Source: Volvox africanus | Lineage: Eukaryota > Chlorophyta > Chlorophyceae > Chlamydomonadales > Volvocaceae | Direction: 5' to 3' | Length of the DNA: 64,000 nt | Assembly: GCA_030268105.1 (NCBI GenBank) | Contig: BSDZ01000086.1 | Location: 2,232,001-2,296,000, forward strand | In this document: in pieces, positions 9,926-20,700 of the stretch | How positions within the stretch are numbered: position 1 is the first letter of the stretch | Layout: every line of letters begins with the position of its first letter | Made by a program: the position numbers and the translations under genes | Notes under the pieces: generated by a model | Seen by the model: only the letters and a program-made list of their open reading frames with translations | Told to the model about the DNA's origin: nothing | Database searches by the model: none

Positions 9926-12880
9926 ATGATTCGCTTTAGGAGTCTTTCAATAGTTATTTCATTTTTCTTCTTAGGACCCCCTGTGAGGTTGCTAGCTCAA
10001 CCTCCAGATTGCCTTGAACCGCACAGGACGCTTTTGTCGGAGTACAAAGCTTTCCATAATGCAAATAAATACAACCCAGATGCTCAGTATCTTGTACAAA
10101 CATGCTGGGGAGAAGGCTGTCAGGGAACAGGTTCGCATTTAGGTGGCTTCATGGACTGTAGCGTTTACACGCTTTCATTCTCGTGTGCCTGCGCTCGATT
10201 TGCTCGCAGGCGATCGCGTCCGAGGAACGATGTTCCTTCTTCGCATCGCAATCGCATATAAGAAGATACTGCTAGTCGACTGGACACGGCCAGCGCCGTT
10301 GACGAATTTCTTGCTCCCCAACGACATTGACTGGACCTTTACGGGTTTGGATCCAAACATGTTCCATACACATCCAACCCTAAGTGGGTATCGCGTCCGG
10401 TGTCAGGTTAGGACGGGGTAATCTAGGCGTTACGTCGGTAATACAAAATCGCTTGCAGGTAGGGTTATGTCTGTGGATGAGTCAAAACGACGAAGGTTTC
10501 CACCACTGCGCCTTGGACGCAAATGGCAGTTGGATTAACTTATAGCGCGTCTGCGGCATCTGCCGTTTTCCTGGCCGGGTTCATTGGAAGCACGCGTGGG
10601 TCGAAGCGTAAGAACGAGGACAGGTACCGTCATGCGGCTACACGCCGTCAAAATCGGTCTTCGTTCTCATCACAAGCCAGTGTTAGGCATGCTTTTCTGT
10701 TTCTTCGGCTCTCCTTGCAAGCCGAGTCACGGGCACACGGCGTTGGTGCCTTATTCTGTTTGGTTCGGTTCGCACTGCTCCCTGCTGAACAGGTAAAATG
10801 GACTTCGATGAGGCGATATATAACGGCCAGCCTGATGCAGTGGCAAAGTTAAACGCCACCAAGGCAAGTCCTGCGGCGTGATTTGCCTAAATGTTTAAAC
10901 GCTACATTCGCTGTGTTATGGAGAATCGTACATCATCGGTCAGCAGATTAGGGACGTCGCGTGTATTGAGGCTCGCACTGTTGACATCCTTTTGAATTAC
11001 ACCCTTGTCGTGCGATTTCCCTTCCGGTTGTATGCCATGAAATTTTACCGCTTTTTACCATCCGATGCTTTGCGGGTTTAACTGATACGCAGATTCACGT
11101 TTTGATGACAAATCAGCACTTCTACATCAATACAATGGTACTGGTACACTGAAAATAGGACTCGGGGTTTGTGCGCGTGTTCCGCAAACCCAGCAAACTG
11201 GGTACGCAGCTGGCTGTTCGTGATCATATAGTCGTGTGAGCTCTGATAGGCGGAGTTGCCTGCCTGAAGCATCGCACTTGAAACCTTATAATGATCGCGA
11301 CATGCCAACTTAACGAAAGCTCCAGGGGTTACTTCGCGCTCGCGACTTTCATTAAGTTGTGGTGCATCAAACCTAAATCGGCATCGGCCCCCGCCAATGC
11401 TAACCGTTCGAGGTGATGAGCAGGCCGGTGTAACACCCGTGGACTACGATCGCAAAGTGGATATAGGATCCTGCTACTACCACTTCCTGTTCAAGTTTAA
11501 CGCTTCCATTATAGAGCGTGGAGAGCAGCACCTCCGGCAGCTATACGGCCCCTCTCCCGTCGATTATATAGCATGGCATTGGTAAGTGGATAACGTAAGT
11601 GCATAAGGCCGAGGGGGGGCGTGCGTGTGTTGCCACATGATGGGTACCTGTTACGGCTTGTGCCACCTAAAATGGGAGGACAACAAAATTCCGGCGTCAG
11701 CCATTAGTTCTCCCCAAGCGTGAGGGCGCATGGAGTCCCTCCTGTAAGGTCAGGTAACCTCGCCAGCATGAGGGGGTCGGAATAACTGGACACTCCGCAT
11801 GGGAGCATGTACCTAAATTGTAAACCGTGTGGAATACCATGGTAGAATCTGGGGCCGCTAGCAATCGACCACAGGCGGTCGTCGTCTCGTGCATACAAAC
11901 ATGGATCGACCTCACTCGTTCAGGGAACTCACGCATGTGCGGCTCGAGAGTATTGCGCTCCCGCTCCTGTGGCGCCTCCCGCTGTGTGCCTGGGTTGGCC
12001 CTTGCCGCAGGCGGCACTTTGACGCAGACTGGGATAAGGAGGAGCCGGTCCTGGTCTCCAATTTACGGGCCACTATGGAGTGTGCCCAGAAGCTGGGGGA
12101 CCTTGTAGGCGTGAACCCTGTGCAGCAGCCTGTACTGCTAATTACGGACTTTAACAGTAAGTTGGGGCTCTTTTGGGGGACGAAAGGCCTTTTATGGACG
12201 AAAGGGTTTAAGTAAACTTAAGTATTAAGTAGCTGGAAGTAAGTAGGTTGTGCGAACCTGGGGTCATATTTAGGTTTTTCTAATTTTCGTTTTTTAAATG
12301 CATCCACCGGAGCGGCATCCCGCTGCCATTACCTGGCGCTGGTCGCGTACGCATTGGTTTCTGTACGGAATATTGGTACTGCCGAATCGGCGCGTCCTGT
12401 TGCCGTCGTGCATCGACTGGTTTGACGTGGGGAAACGCTCTCGCGGCTGCACCCATGACCTGCTTGTGGTCCGTGTGCGAGCTATCGTGGTTTGGTCTTG
12501 CAGCAAGCACCTTCAGCGGGCCCATCTCAGGTCCCTATGACAGCTGCGTCTGCCCATAGCTTATCCCCTTTCCTAAAAATGTTACACTCGATTTCACCGT
12601 TCCCTTGCGTGCAGTCTTCAGACAGTTTGTGTTGGCCGGCGAGCTAAGAAAGGTGGTAACGCTGAACATCACGGCGCGGCATCTTGATCATTTCCAGTCC
12701 GAGCAGTCACTGGAAGTTTTCAGTGACGTATTCGTGGACCTGTACCTCATGTCGCGCGCGCGGTGCTTACTCACCAGCCGGTCCGGCTTTAGCAAGCTAG
12801 CGCTGTGGATGGCAGGGGGCCAACTGCTCAAATGTCATCGAGACATGATTAAATGCGAAGAGGAAATTGTTTGGCGCTAA
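9926..12880 (+). CDS. Fucosyltransferase-like secretory glycosyltransferase
   Basis: ATG at 9926 opens a signal peptide (MIRFRSLSIVISFFFLG). Exons with good splice sites and matching phase: 9926-10130, 10210-10406, then 11424-11581, 12011-12156 and 12615-12880 (TAA). Between 10406 and 11424 there are further exons I could not chain with certainty; candidates are 10794-10862 (DEAIYNGQPDAVAKLNATK) and about 11092-11136 (IHVLMTNQHFYINTM). The glycine/arginine motif GDRVRGTMFLLRIAIAYKK plus LLVDW with a proline-rich follow-up, YIAWHWRH across the 11581/12011 junction, and a C-terminal ARCLLTSRSGFSKLALW match the nucleotide-sugar fold of alpha-1,6/O-fucosyltransferase-like enzymes (R-x-R-G loop, H-x-R strand, S-x-S-G-F-S near the end). 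Likely a lumenal enzyme of the ER or Golgi. Donor sugar is inferred from family likeness only. Confidence 0.62.
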
Positions 12881-15067
12881 GGCGACATGTTGTGACGATG
12901 CAGAGACTAACTTGTGTACCCTCCCACGCCTTGAGCCAGGTACGGCTATTGACGAATGACGTGGCAAGGTTGGCTTGGGTTAATTGTGTATTGTACAACT
13001 TTGTGGCCATGGGGTATGCATGCACATTGCTAGATGTCGTGAAGCCTCCACGAGGCGTGTTAAGTGTTCCAATAGGACGCGGAGCTACGAAGATAGAGAG
13101 GATGTGGCAGGCAGGTAGGGGGAGAGTAAAGAGCTATTTACCTCAAAACTGTGCCCGCATTTGAGGTGCATCTAACGAACCAAGAGCCTACAATGCACAG
13201 CGGTGATGTCTTCCCGTTACTGACTGCTTGCCAGTGCTGTGATATGACATCCTTCGTAGATGCAATACGTACATATCAGGACATGGTTGTCAGGATATCG
13301 AGTTCTAAACAAAAGGTCCGGTATTATGTGTCCCGTATCGCTCGGGATGTATGTGGTATGTCATCGGCAGTGCACAATTGCTGCTGCAGTCACCCCATCA
13401 GAGCTATGGGAAATGCTGCCTGTAATCGTGACTTGACTATTTCCATGACTGACTGATACTTGACGTTTGACAGACGACTGGCAGGAGGTCTGCTAGTACT
13501 CGGGCAGTAATGGCACAGCATGTCAACTCACCGATGGCAAGTATAATAGTTGAGAGCTGCAAAGGCGTCACGAGATGTTGACAGGGTGCTTCTGCACCTT
13601 GATATTGTGCTGATGTGTGTGCCGTACATGTACAACTACTACGCTCCTCAACCAAGCAACTCATACTCATACCCCGGTGCAAAGAGAGCATTCAAATAGC
13701 CCTGATAGATATAGTCTTGGCTCAGCTCAGTTTGTGCCCATAATTGAGCATTTCTACATTAAAGTTGCCCCCCTTGCGTAACAAGACTTTCGTTCCATGC
13801 AATCTTGCTTCCAGCAATGCAGCATATCCGACCCTGAGACCCGATTGCCTCTGTGCCGCCGCCCACCTGCCTGCGATCTGAGAATCTAAATAAATTGCCC
13901 ACGCAGCTGTACGTCCTTCGCATAGATATTTCAGGATACTAGGATGATCTCCCTTCGCAGGTAGATGACTTCGATGTATTCCTTGCAGCCTAGTGATGTT
14001 GATTGCCACCAAATATCTGACGAGTCAGAAACCATCCACTGCCAGCAATAAGAGGGGGAATTTGAGCCAGGGCGAGTAGCAACCCACTCGATACCGATGT
14101 TGTACCTCTGTTATGTCTGATGTATACCAAAGGCCTAATCGGAGTATATTCAGAATAAACGTCCCGAATACTACACACACGTTGACACCCTGCCCAGGAT
14201 TGCAGCATCACGACGGCTGCTGCCGTACGGCGAATCCCTGGAATACCTGAGTCTGGGGCTCCTAGATGAGCCTCACACTTGTGTCTCTCTAAATGCCAGA
14301 CGGCCGGGGAACGGAGCCTGTGCATCTTTCATCCTGCATGCCCTCATCTAAAGATTTGGAAGGTTGGCTACTGTAATTTCAATGCACAATGGTAGAGGAT
14401 TACTTCATTTGTGCCCAAACACAGTGTTTTAGTAGCGCAAGTTCATTGCTGTAGGCGCCATCCTAACTTACTCGTATCAAGGCCCAATTGGTGAAGACCA
14501 CGATGTTGTGAGAGAGAGTGTGTGTGTGTGTGTGTGTATATGTGCGCTCGACATTCAACCAGCCATGCATGGTTAACCTGACGTGAGTTACGGTTGGTCT
14601 CACCCCTGATTTAAATTGTTACGACCTTGTTTGCGTATTTGGGTATCATTTGTAATCCTCATTGATCTTCGATGTTCTGGGTTGCCGCTCGAGCACCGCG
14701 CGGGCGGATGGAGCGCGCTCGCTCACAATCGCGCGTGCCACAGCAAAACAGCTCACACAGCAGACCAAGTTTTTTACTTGTCCAAGCACCGACCGGGCGC
14801 GATCACAAACCTCAATGTCAGGATCCGTTATTTCCCAACTTTTGTCTTAAAACTCCAAGTTTGGAAAACTTCCCACACCCTTGACGACCCCCACCGATGT
14901 ATATAATTCATTTCGCACGCTGCTCTATCTCATTACGCCGTCTCTCGGTCAAGCACAATCGACAAGTATCAATCAACCTCAACACCATTTATCCGATCTC
15001 AGATATATTACCACTTCGCAAATGTCATGTTTATATAAGTACCAGCCTGTCAAGCACAAGGGCACTT
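12881..15067. other. Intergenic or repeat-derived DNA without a recognisable gene
   Basis: Frames of 84-111 codons occur on the minus strand (13437-14325) and the plus strand (14616-15108), without motifs I know. A TGTAA near 13420 is a possible distal poly(A) signal for the upstream gene. TATATAA at 14899 followed by pyrimidine-rich DNA resembles a promoter, perhaps of the transposon copy that follows, but nothing confirms this. Confidence 0.4.
14509..14540 (+). repeat. GA/TG microsatellite
   Basis: A short run of (GA)n passes directly into (TG)n and then TATATG, in DNA with no gene assigned. Confidence 0.85.
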
Positions 15068-16193
15068 CCTCACTGGTAAGAGTTATGAGGCAGGCAGTGC
15101 AGGCATGAAGTGCAAGCTGAAGCGGGCGTTGTACGGCCTACGGCAAGCAAGCAGGGCATGGCACAAGAAGTTGCACGGGACCCTTGAGCAATTGAGGTTC
15201 CAGGCATCTGAGTCTGATCCGGCATTATTTGTGTTGTACGGTAAGTCGTACACCATCTGGTTGCTGGTGCATGTCGATGACCTGCTGATTGCGGGAAGCA
15301 ACAAGGTTGAAGTGCAGAAGATGAAGGAGAAGCTAATGAGGGAGTATGATATGCGCGATCTGGGGGAGGTGTCTCTCTTCCTGGGTATGGAGGTAGAGCG
15401 CAACAAAGCAGGGGGTGAGCTGAGGCTTACGCAGCGGCCTTATACTGCGGAGCTGTTGCAGCGGTTCCGGATGGCAGAGGCCAAGGAGCAGTCGATTCCC
15501 CTGAGCCCTACGGTTGATCTGAGAGCGGCAAAAGAGAATGAGCTGGTATTTGAGGATGCGACGCATTTTCGTGAGTTAATTGGTAGCCTGATGTATTTGG
15601 CGACCTGCATGCGTCCCGACAGTGCCCAGGCTGTCTACATGCTGGCACGGTTCATGTCGGCGCCTACCCAGACCCACTGGGAGGCGGCTAAAGGTGTCCT
15701 GAGATACGTGAAGAGCATGATGAAGTTCGGGCTGCATTACAAGCACGGTAGTATGGTGGTAGAGGGTTATTCTGATGCCGATTGGGCAAAAGATCGTGAC
15801 AGCTGTTGGTCTACCACGGGTAGCGATCGGCTGGGAGAGCCGATTGCAGCCAACTGTTGCAAATCGTCTGTTGAAGCTGAATACATGGCTGCGGCATTCG
15901 CCACACGTGAGGCGCTGTGGATTCGCAAGCTCCTGTTTGATTTAGGCATAGAGCAGGATTGTGTGCGCATCTGGGATGACAACCAAGGTGCGCTGAGCCT
16001 GATCAAGAATCCAGTCATTATGCAGCGGTCAAAGCATATTGATGTGGTTCACCACTTTGTCTGGGAGTGAGCTGAGCGCGGCGAAGTAAAGTTTGATTAC
16101 TGCCCCGCGGAGAGCATGGTGGCAGACATGATGACGAAGCCACTAGGTGATAAGAAGTTCACGGAGTTCAGGACCGTGATGGGTGTGCGCTGA
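15068..16193 (+). mobile_element. Ty1/copia retrotransposon pol fragment (reverse transcriptase and RNase H), inactivated
   Basis: The open frame from 15105 starts inside reverse transcriptase: CKLKRALYGLRQASRAWHK, then the catalytic box LLVHVDDLLIAGS, LFLGMEVERN, and RNase H motifs GYSDADWAKD, STTG, SSVEAEYMA and MQRSKHIDVVHHFVWE. All belong to the C-terminal part of copia Pol. The 5' half (gag, protease, integrase, early RT) is missing. Three lesions are visible. A TGA at 16068-16070 stands where the family has an arginine codon, after which the same frame continues to MVADMMTKPLGDKKF and TGA at 16191-16193. After STTG (about 15820) a stretch is deleted and the frame changes; it is restored by a one-base loss near 15863, since WESRLQPTVA can be read in the neighbouring frame. 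The copy is non-functional. A putative LTR begins 40 bases after the final stop. Confidence 0.93.
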
Positions 16194-16232
16194 ATGCAAG
16201 CGGACGACGATGGTGTTCCGTCCGAGGGGTTG

Positions 16233-16365
16233 TGTTGAATACCGGTCGGAACAATAGTGGAGACTTTACATAATGGGCAAGGCAAGTGTGAGTACGGTAG
16301 TAGTACGGCAATCCATTCTTCCTATTATGTATAGTCTCCACTATTGTTCCGACTGGTATTCAACG
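16233..16365. repeat. Long inverted repeat (41-bp arms), possible short copia LTR
   Basis: Left arm 16234-16274 and right arm 16324-16364 are reverse complements at 39 of 41 positions, with a 49-base spacer. The unit starts TGTTGAATACC right after a purine-rich GAGGGG, as a copia 3' LTR would, and ends GGTATTCAACG, one base away from the expected TATTCAACA. LTRs normally have inverted ends of only about 5-10 bp. Alternatives are two LTR starts joined head to head, or an unrelated foldback element. Confidence 0.75.
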
Positions 16366-16369
16366 TAAA

Positions 16370-16540
16370 CCTCCTGAAATAATTGGTTAAGCCAAGGAAC
16401 GCTCGCAGTTTCTTTCTATCCGTGGGGACGGGCTAGTCTTTCATGACTGATACTTTGTGGTCGTCCACTATTAAGCCTTCACGGATCACTTTTTGGCCCA
16501 GGAAATGCATTTCCAAGCCGTGCTAGTCGCCCATCACAGG
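16370..16540 (-). mobile_element. Ty3/gypsy retrotransposon remnant (end of reverse transcriptase)
   Basis: The minus strand reads, from about 16513 downward, EMHFLGQKVIREGLIVDDHK, then VSVMKD, a TAG, PVPTDRKKLRAFLGLTNYFRR. This is the classic thumb/connection segment of gypsy-type reverse transcriptase (F-L-G-x-x-V ... K-x-x-A-x-x-x-W-P-x-P ... L-R-x-F-L-G-L-x-N-Y-Y/F-R), with the TAG where tryptophan is expected. Another stop lies upstream near 16530. It begins only 5 bases beyond the inverted repeat and runs opposite to the copia fragment. Confidence 0.85.
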
Positions 16541-17713
16541 CTTTCATCCCACGCAGCGGTGCTCCGATCACACCTTGGCCAAACTAGGTGGGCGAGCACA
16601 GGGCGGAGGCGAGTCAGGAAGCATGGGGAAAAACCGGGGGACTAGGCAAGCCACTCACCGACGGGGAAGTGCATGCTCTCGAACGTAAGACAGAATGCGT
16701 GAACTGGAGAGAGCTCAGGCTTCAGCTGTACAACTGCCGTAACAAACTCCACCAAGTCCCGCCCTATGTATGCTATGCTCCTTCGGGACTAATCGTCAGT
16801 TAGAAGTACGTTGTATTGCTAGGGAGTTTTGGAGGATCACTGTACTACACACGTGCGAATTCGTATTCAGCAGTTGTTCGGACATACTGGAATCCTCTTT
16901 TCTCAACCCTCTATAAATGAAGCGATCATCAAAGGCATGGAAAAGTGGTGAGCCCCTTCAGTGGCGTACAAGTATATGGCGGACACCGCCCATGCAGGCA
17001 TGCGCTCCGTTAGTTCTATTAAACAGAGACTGGCGGCTCATGGGTGTATTTGGCGTGAAGTATAGGAGGCTGGTCCTATAAAGTCAACAATCCGCATCTC
17101 TTAAAGGCACTGCTGACTTTACATCTGAGCCGACTGGCTATTGTTCCTTATGGCAGATGGTTACGCCGGTGAGGCTAGGTGTTGAACGCAAAATCTTTCC
17201 TGTAACTTTGTTGAGCACCCATTTCAAAATGGCTTCTCGTGGTGCCTTGCAGTGTATTGTCTAAATCCGCTTGTCGCTGCGCCTGCCAGCAGGCCAGGTT
17301 GTGACAGTGTAACGGCTGGCCAGCTGCACCCCCGCTACCTCTCAGGTCGATTCTGGCAATGAGACAGAACTCTGGACGACTTCAGCAGGATAAGCACAGA
17401 AACCTTATTACTCTTAACATAAGGTTCGTAGGGCCAAGCTAACCGCACGCTCAACTATTCCGAAGCAACTCACGAGGATTCGGTTCCTCGCAGCCATTCC
17501 ATCGTTTTCGACTTCAGTTATGAAGTTAAGCGGGTTACAACCTCATCAACACTTGCATATCCATCGGCACATGGCACACTTGTGCTTTACGTGTGCTGCG
17601 CGAACTCCACCACTACCTGCTCACTAGCCACTAGCGTGTTGCGCACCACTAATCCTGCCCCCCTTCCTGGCTCTGCTACGCCTCTGCCTCCGACCTTGTT
17701 CTGCAAAGAAAGG
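16541..17713. other. Transposon-flanking DNA and 3' region of the NBAS-type gene
   Basis: A 71-codon frame at 16588-16803 has no recognised motif. I could not trace the gypsy element further upstream (toward higher coordinates). The last 200 bases before 17714 should be the 3' UTR of the minus-strand NBAS-type gene. Confidence 0.4.
17535..17539 (-). terminator. Probable polyadenylation signal TGTAA for the NBAS-type gene
   Basis: TGTAA on the minus strand, about 175 bases downstream of the stop codon ending at 17714. Confidence 0.45.
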
Positions 17714-20700
17714 TTACTCCGTCGTTGTAGCTGTTAGCACCCGCAATGCACGTCTGCACCACTCCTTGCAGCTGAGCTGCAGCTGCTCCACTGCGGCTGG
17801 CCAGCATCGTAGCAACCCCTCAGCTGCAGAATCCAAATCTGGGCTAACCTGGCATGCCCCGACTGGCTTGCCATCAACCGACGCCACCGCCTTCAAGTAG
17901 CGCTCTAATAGGAACATGGATCCAGTAGCACTTACCAGTGCCGGGTGTAATTGCACCCGCCGTGACACCAGCACCGCGGCACATCCACGCTTCCCCCGCT
18001 CTATCAACAGGGCTGCCAGACAGGGCAGCACATAGCCCGCAGTTCTCGCGTCGCGACATGGTAGAAGAAGCGCCTGCGATTCCCCCCCCGCCGATTCGAC
18101 AGGCGACGCTGGAACCGACAACACCAGGCGCAGTAACAACGGATGTACGGATGCTGCCAGTTGTACAGCGTCTCCGGACCGAATGAGCAGCGCCAGCAGC
18201 AATACTGCAGTGTCCGGCTGGATGGGACCACTGCCGTCAGCAAGAGCGGCATTCGTAGATGCAACAGGTGCTTCAGCAGCGGGAGAGGCGGTGGCCTGTA
18301 GCTCCTCTAAAGCACGCATCCTATGCTCATTGTACGGGGAAGCCAGTCCCAGGCACCAGCTTGCAGCAGCACCATCAGCGCCGACCGCAGCTACTCGGAT
18401 GAGGTGCTCTACGTCGTCTGATGAGAGGGTTAACAGGTGGACCTCGCAGGACGCTGCTAGCGACGTCGACGATGGCAATGGCCCCTTGCTGACATCTCCG
18501 GGGAATAATCCGTGGGCTGCTTCCGTATTGGTGGCTGAGCTCGGAGGGTCCAAGATGCTACAAAAGGTGATTGCAAGTAGACAACATAAACAACAACTAG
18601 CAGAGGATCCAATGTTTGAAGAGGGCAGTTCGGGCAGGTAAGCAAAACCATGGCAGATCAAAGGAGGCTGCAAGGAGTGACCACCACATTCATTCGAAAT
18701 TGCGAATGGATCCTAAACAGGCTAATGGATCCTAAACATTTTATCGCACCCTCCTCCATCGGCATTTTGGCGAGTAAGAAATAATATGCACATACTGGAC
18801 ACAGCTAATTTGCACTGTGTGTGCGAGTATGTATACATTATGAACATGTGATCAATAAGATGCATGCAAGCATTCCATTAGTGCCCTCTCATGTCGTATG
18901 CCATAATTGGCAGCACCAGCAGCGGCCCGACCAGCGGCCCGAATTGCATGCATGGATCAAACCCAGATATGCTTAATAGTCGACTTGCTTGAAGCCCCCC
19001 CATCCAGTGCCCGCTACACACCTGACAACCTCAACCAGATGCCGACCCCGCAGCAGTTCCTCAGCCAGCTCCCGCCAACACCGGTGCAGTGCTGAAACTT
19101 CAACAGATGCTTCAGCGACGTCCTCTACCGCGCCACTCCTGTTGCCGTTTTCATCTTGGTTAAAGTTCACCGCTATTTCCCGGCCCCAAATGTCCCCGTT
19201 CCGCCAAACCTCCATCAGCAGCCTCGCCAAAAGGTGCAGTTGCACGAGGCTTGCTGTCCCAACGGTGTCGTCTCCGCTGCGGCCGCTTGTGCGCGCCGCC
19301 TGCAGTAGCCTGCTGAAAAGTTGCTCCGCCGCCGCGCAAGTGGCCAAGTCCTCTACTTGCACGACAGTCGATGTGGCTGCAGCGGCCGCTGGGGCCGTGC
19401 CCTGCCCAACACTAACAGAGATTTGCTCCGGCGCGGATGAAGACTGATGTGGTGTCCGCAGGTGGGCCAGCAAGGCCCGGGTTCTGGTAGCGATCAGCTT
19501 CAGGCGATGCTGCTGAGGGTCATCGGCGGAGCCACCACCAAATACCCAGCCTTGCCACATCTGATGACGGAACGTGATAACGGGAAAGGATGACTACATA
19601 AGAGAAGGCGTGGTCTGCTAAACGGACGGCTGGCTAGGCACTTTGCCGCCCCTCTATGCAGAAGCATGCCTTATAATTGCAGTTCTCTTTTGCATCCCAC
19701 GTCATGCGGCACAACGCATGTGATACCGAGCCTAGGATTGCAAAACAACTCCCGCATATTTTACGTCCCCACCACCACCACCACCACCACCACCATCACC
19801 ACGACCACTCTCAGACAAACCCAACCCACTCCAGTAACATCCCCACCATCACGCACCGTCCGCGTGCCAAGCGCTGCCTGTATGTCCAGCAGCTCCGAAG
19901 CCGCAGTAGGCCTCAGCTGCTCCAAGGCAGGCAGCCTCTCATCCGTGAAGCGCTGCAGCTCATGCCAAACCATATCCCGAAGCGTTCGAAGCGCTTCCGT
20001 CGCCTCTGTCGCCTCTGTCCGCGTCAGAGAAGTGGGCGTCAGGGAATCGGAGCCCAAATGCGGCTGCCTGTCAAGACACTTCAAAACCCCGCGGAGTTGG
20101 AACTGGCCCGCAGCAGCTTGCATCTCGGCCCCCAGCAACGCCTGCAGCGCTGAGCCCAGCGCATCACTGACTGCTCCCTCCACCATTCCCTGTGCCGGTG
20201 ACGATTGGCTGCTGCTGAGGCCGGTCGCGGGGTGACCTCCATCGGTAGGCAGATCCGCTGCCACAACCGCGATGTCCAATAGCACAGCGGCCGGACAGCC
20301 AGCAGCAGCTAGGTGAGACAGAGCGCGGCGAACAGCACCGGCGTCTGAGGTGCCGCTGGGAGTCTCCTCCATCTGAAGCAATGACAGCTCAAGGTTCCGG
20401 AGCTGCAGGAGGGGAGGGTTTAAATTGGGGACAGCCTCACCGAGGCTTTAGACCTTCCTGACAGCCCCGAAAGCCCTCGCGCACCCCATGGACTCAACAT
20501 CCACATGTTTGCTAAGAATACATATGCGTTTTGTGTATGACCGACTAGTGTCCAGAAGGGGGGGAGGAAGACGAATGAAACGAATCCTGGTACTCATACT
20601 GAAGGAACGAGGAGGGGGCCCGGGAGTGGGCGGAGGAGGGTTAATTGTTCCTTGGGAGCGCATAGCGCAAGCGTTGGTGTACAGCCGGGTTTTCCACCGG

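Noticed and set aside
19761..19840. Poly-valine tail at the end of a minus-strand NBAS frame
   Set aside because: It comes from reading the (CCA)n microsatellite past the splice donor; the next exon resumes at 19560.
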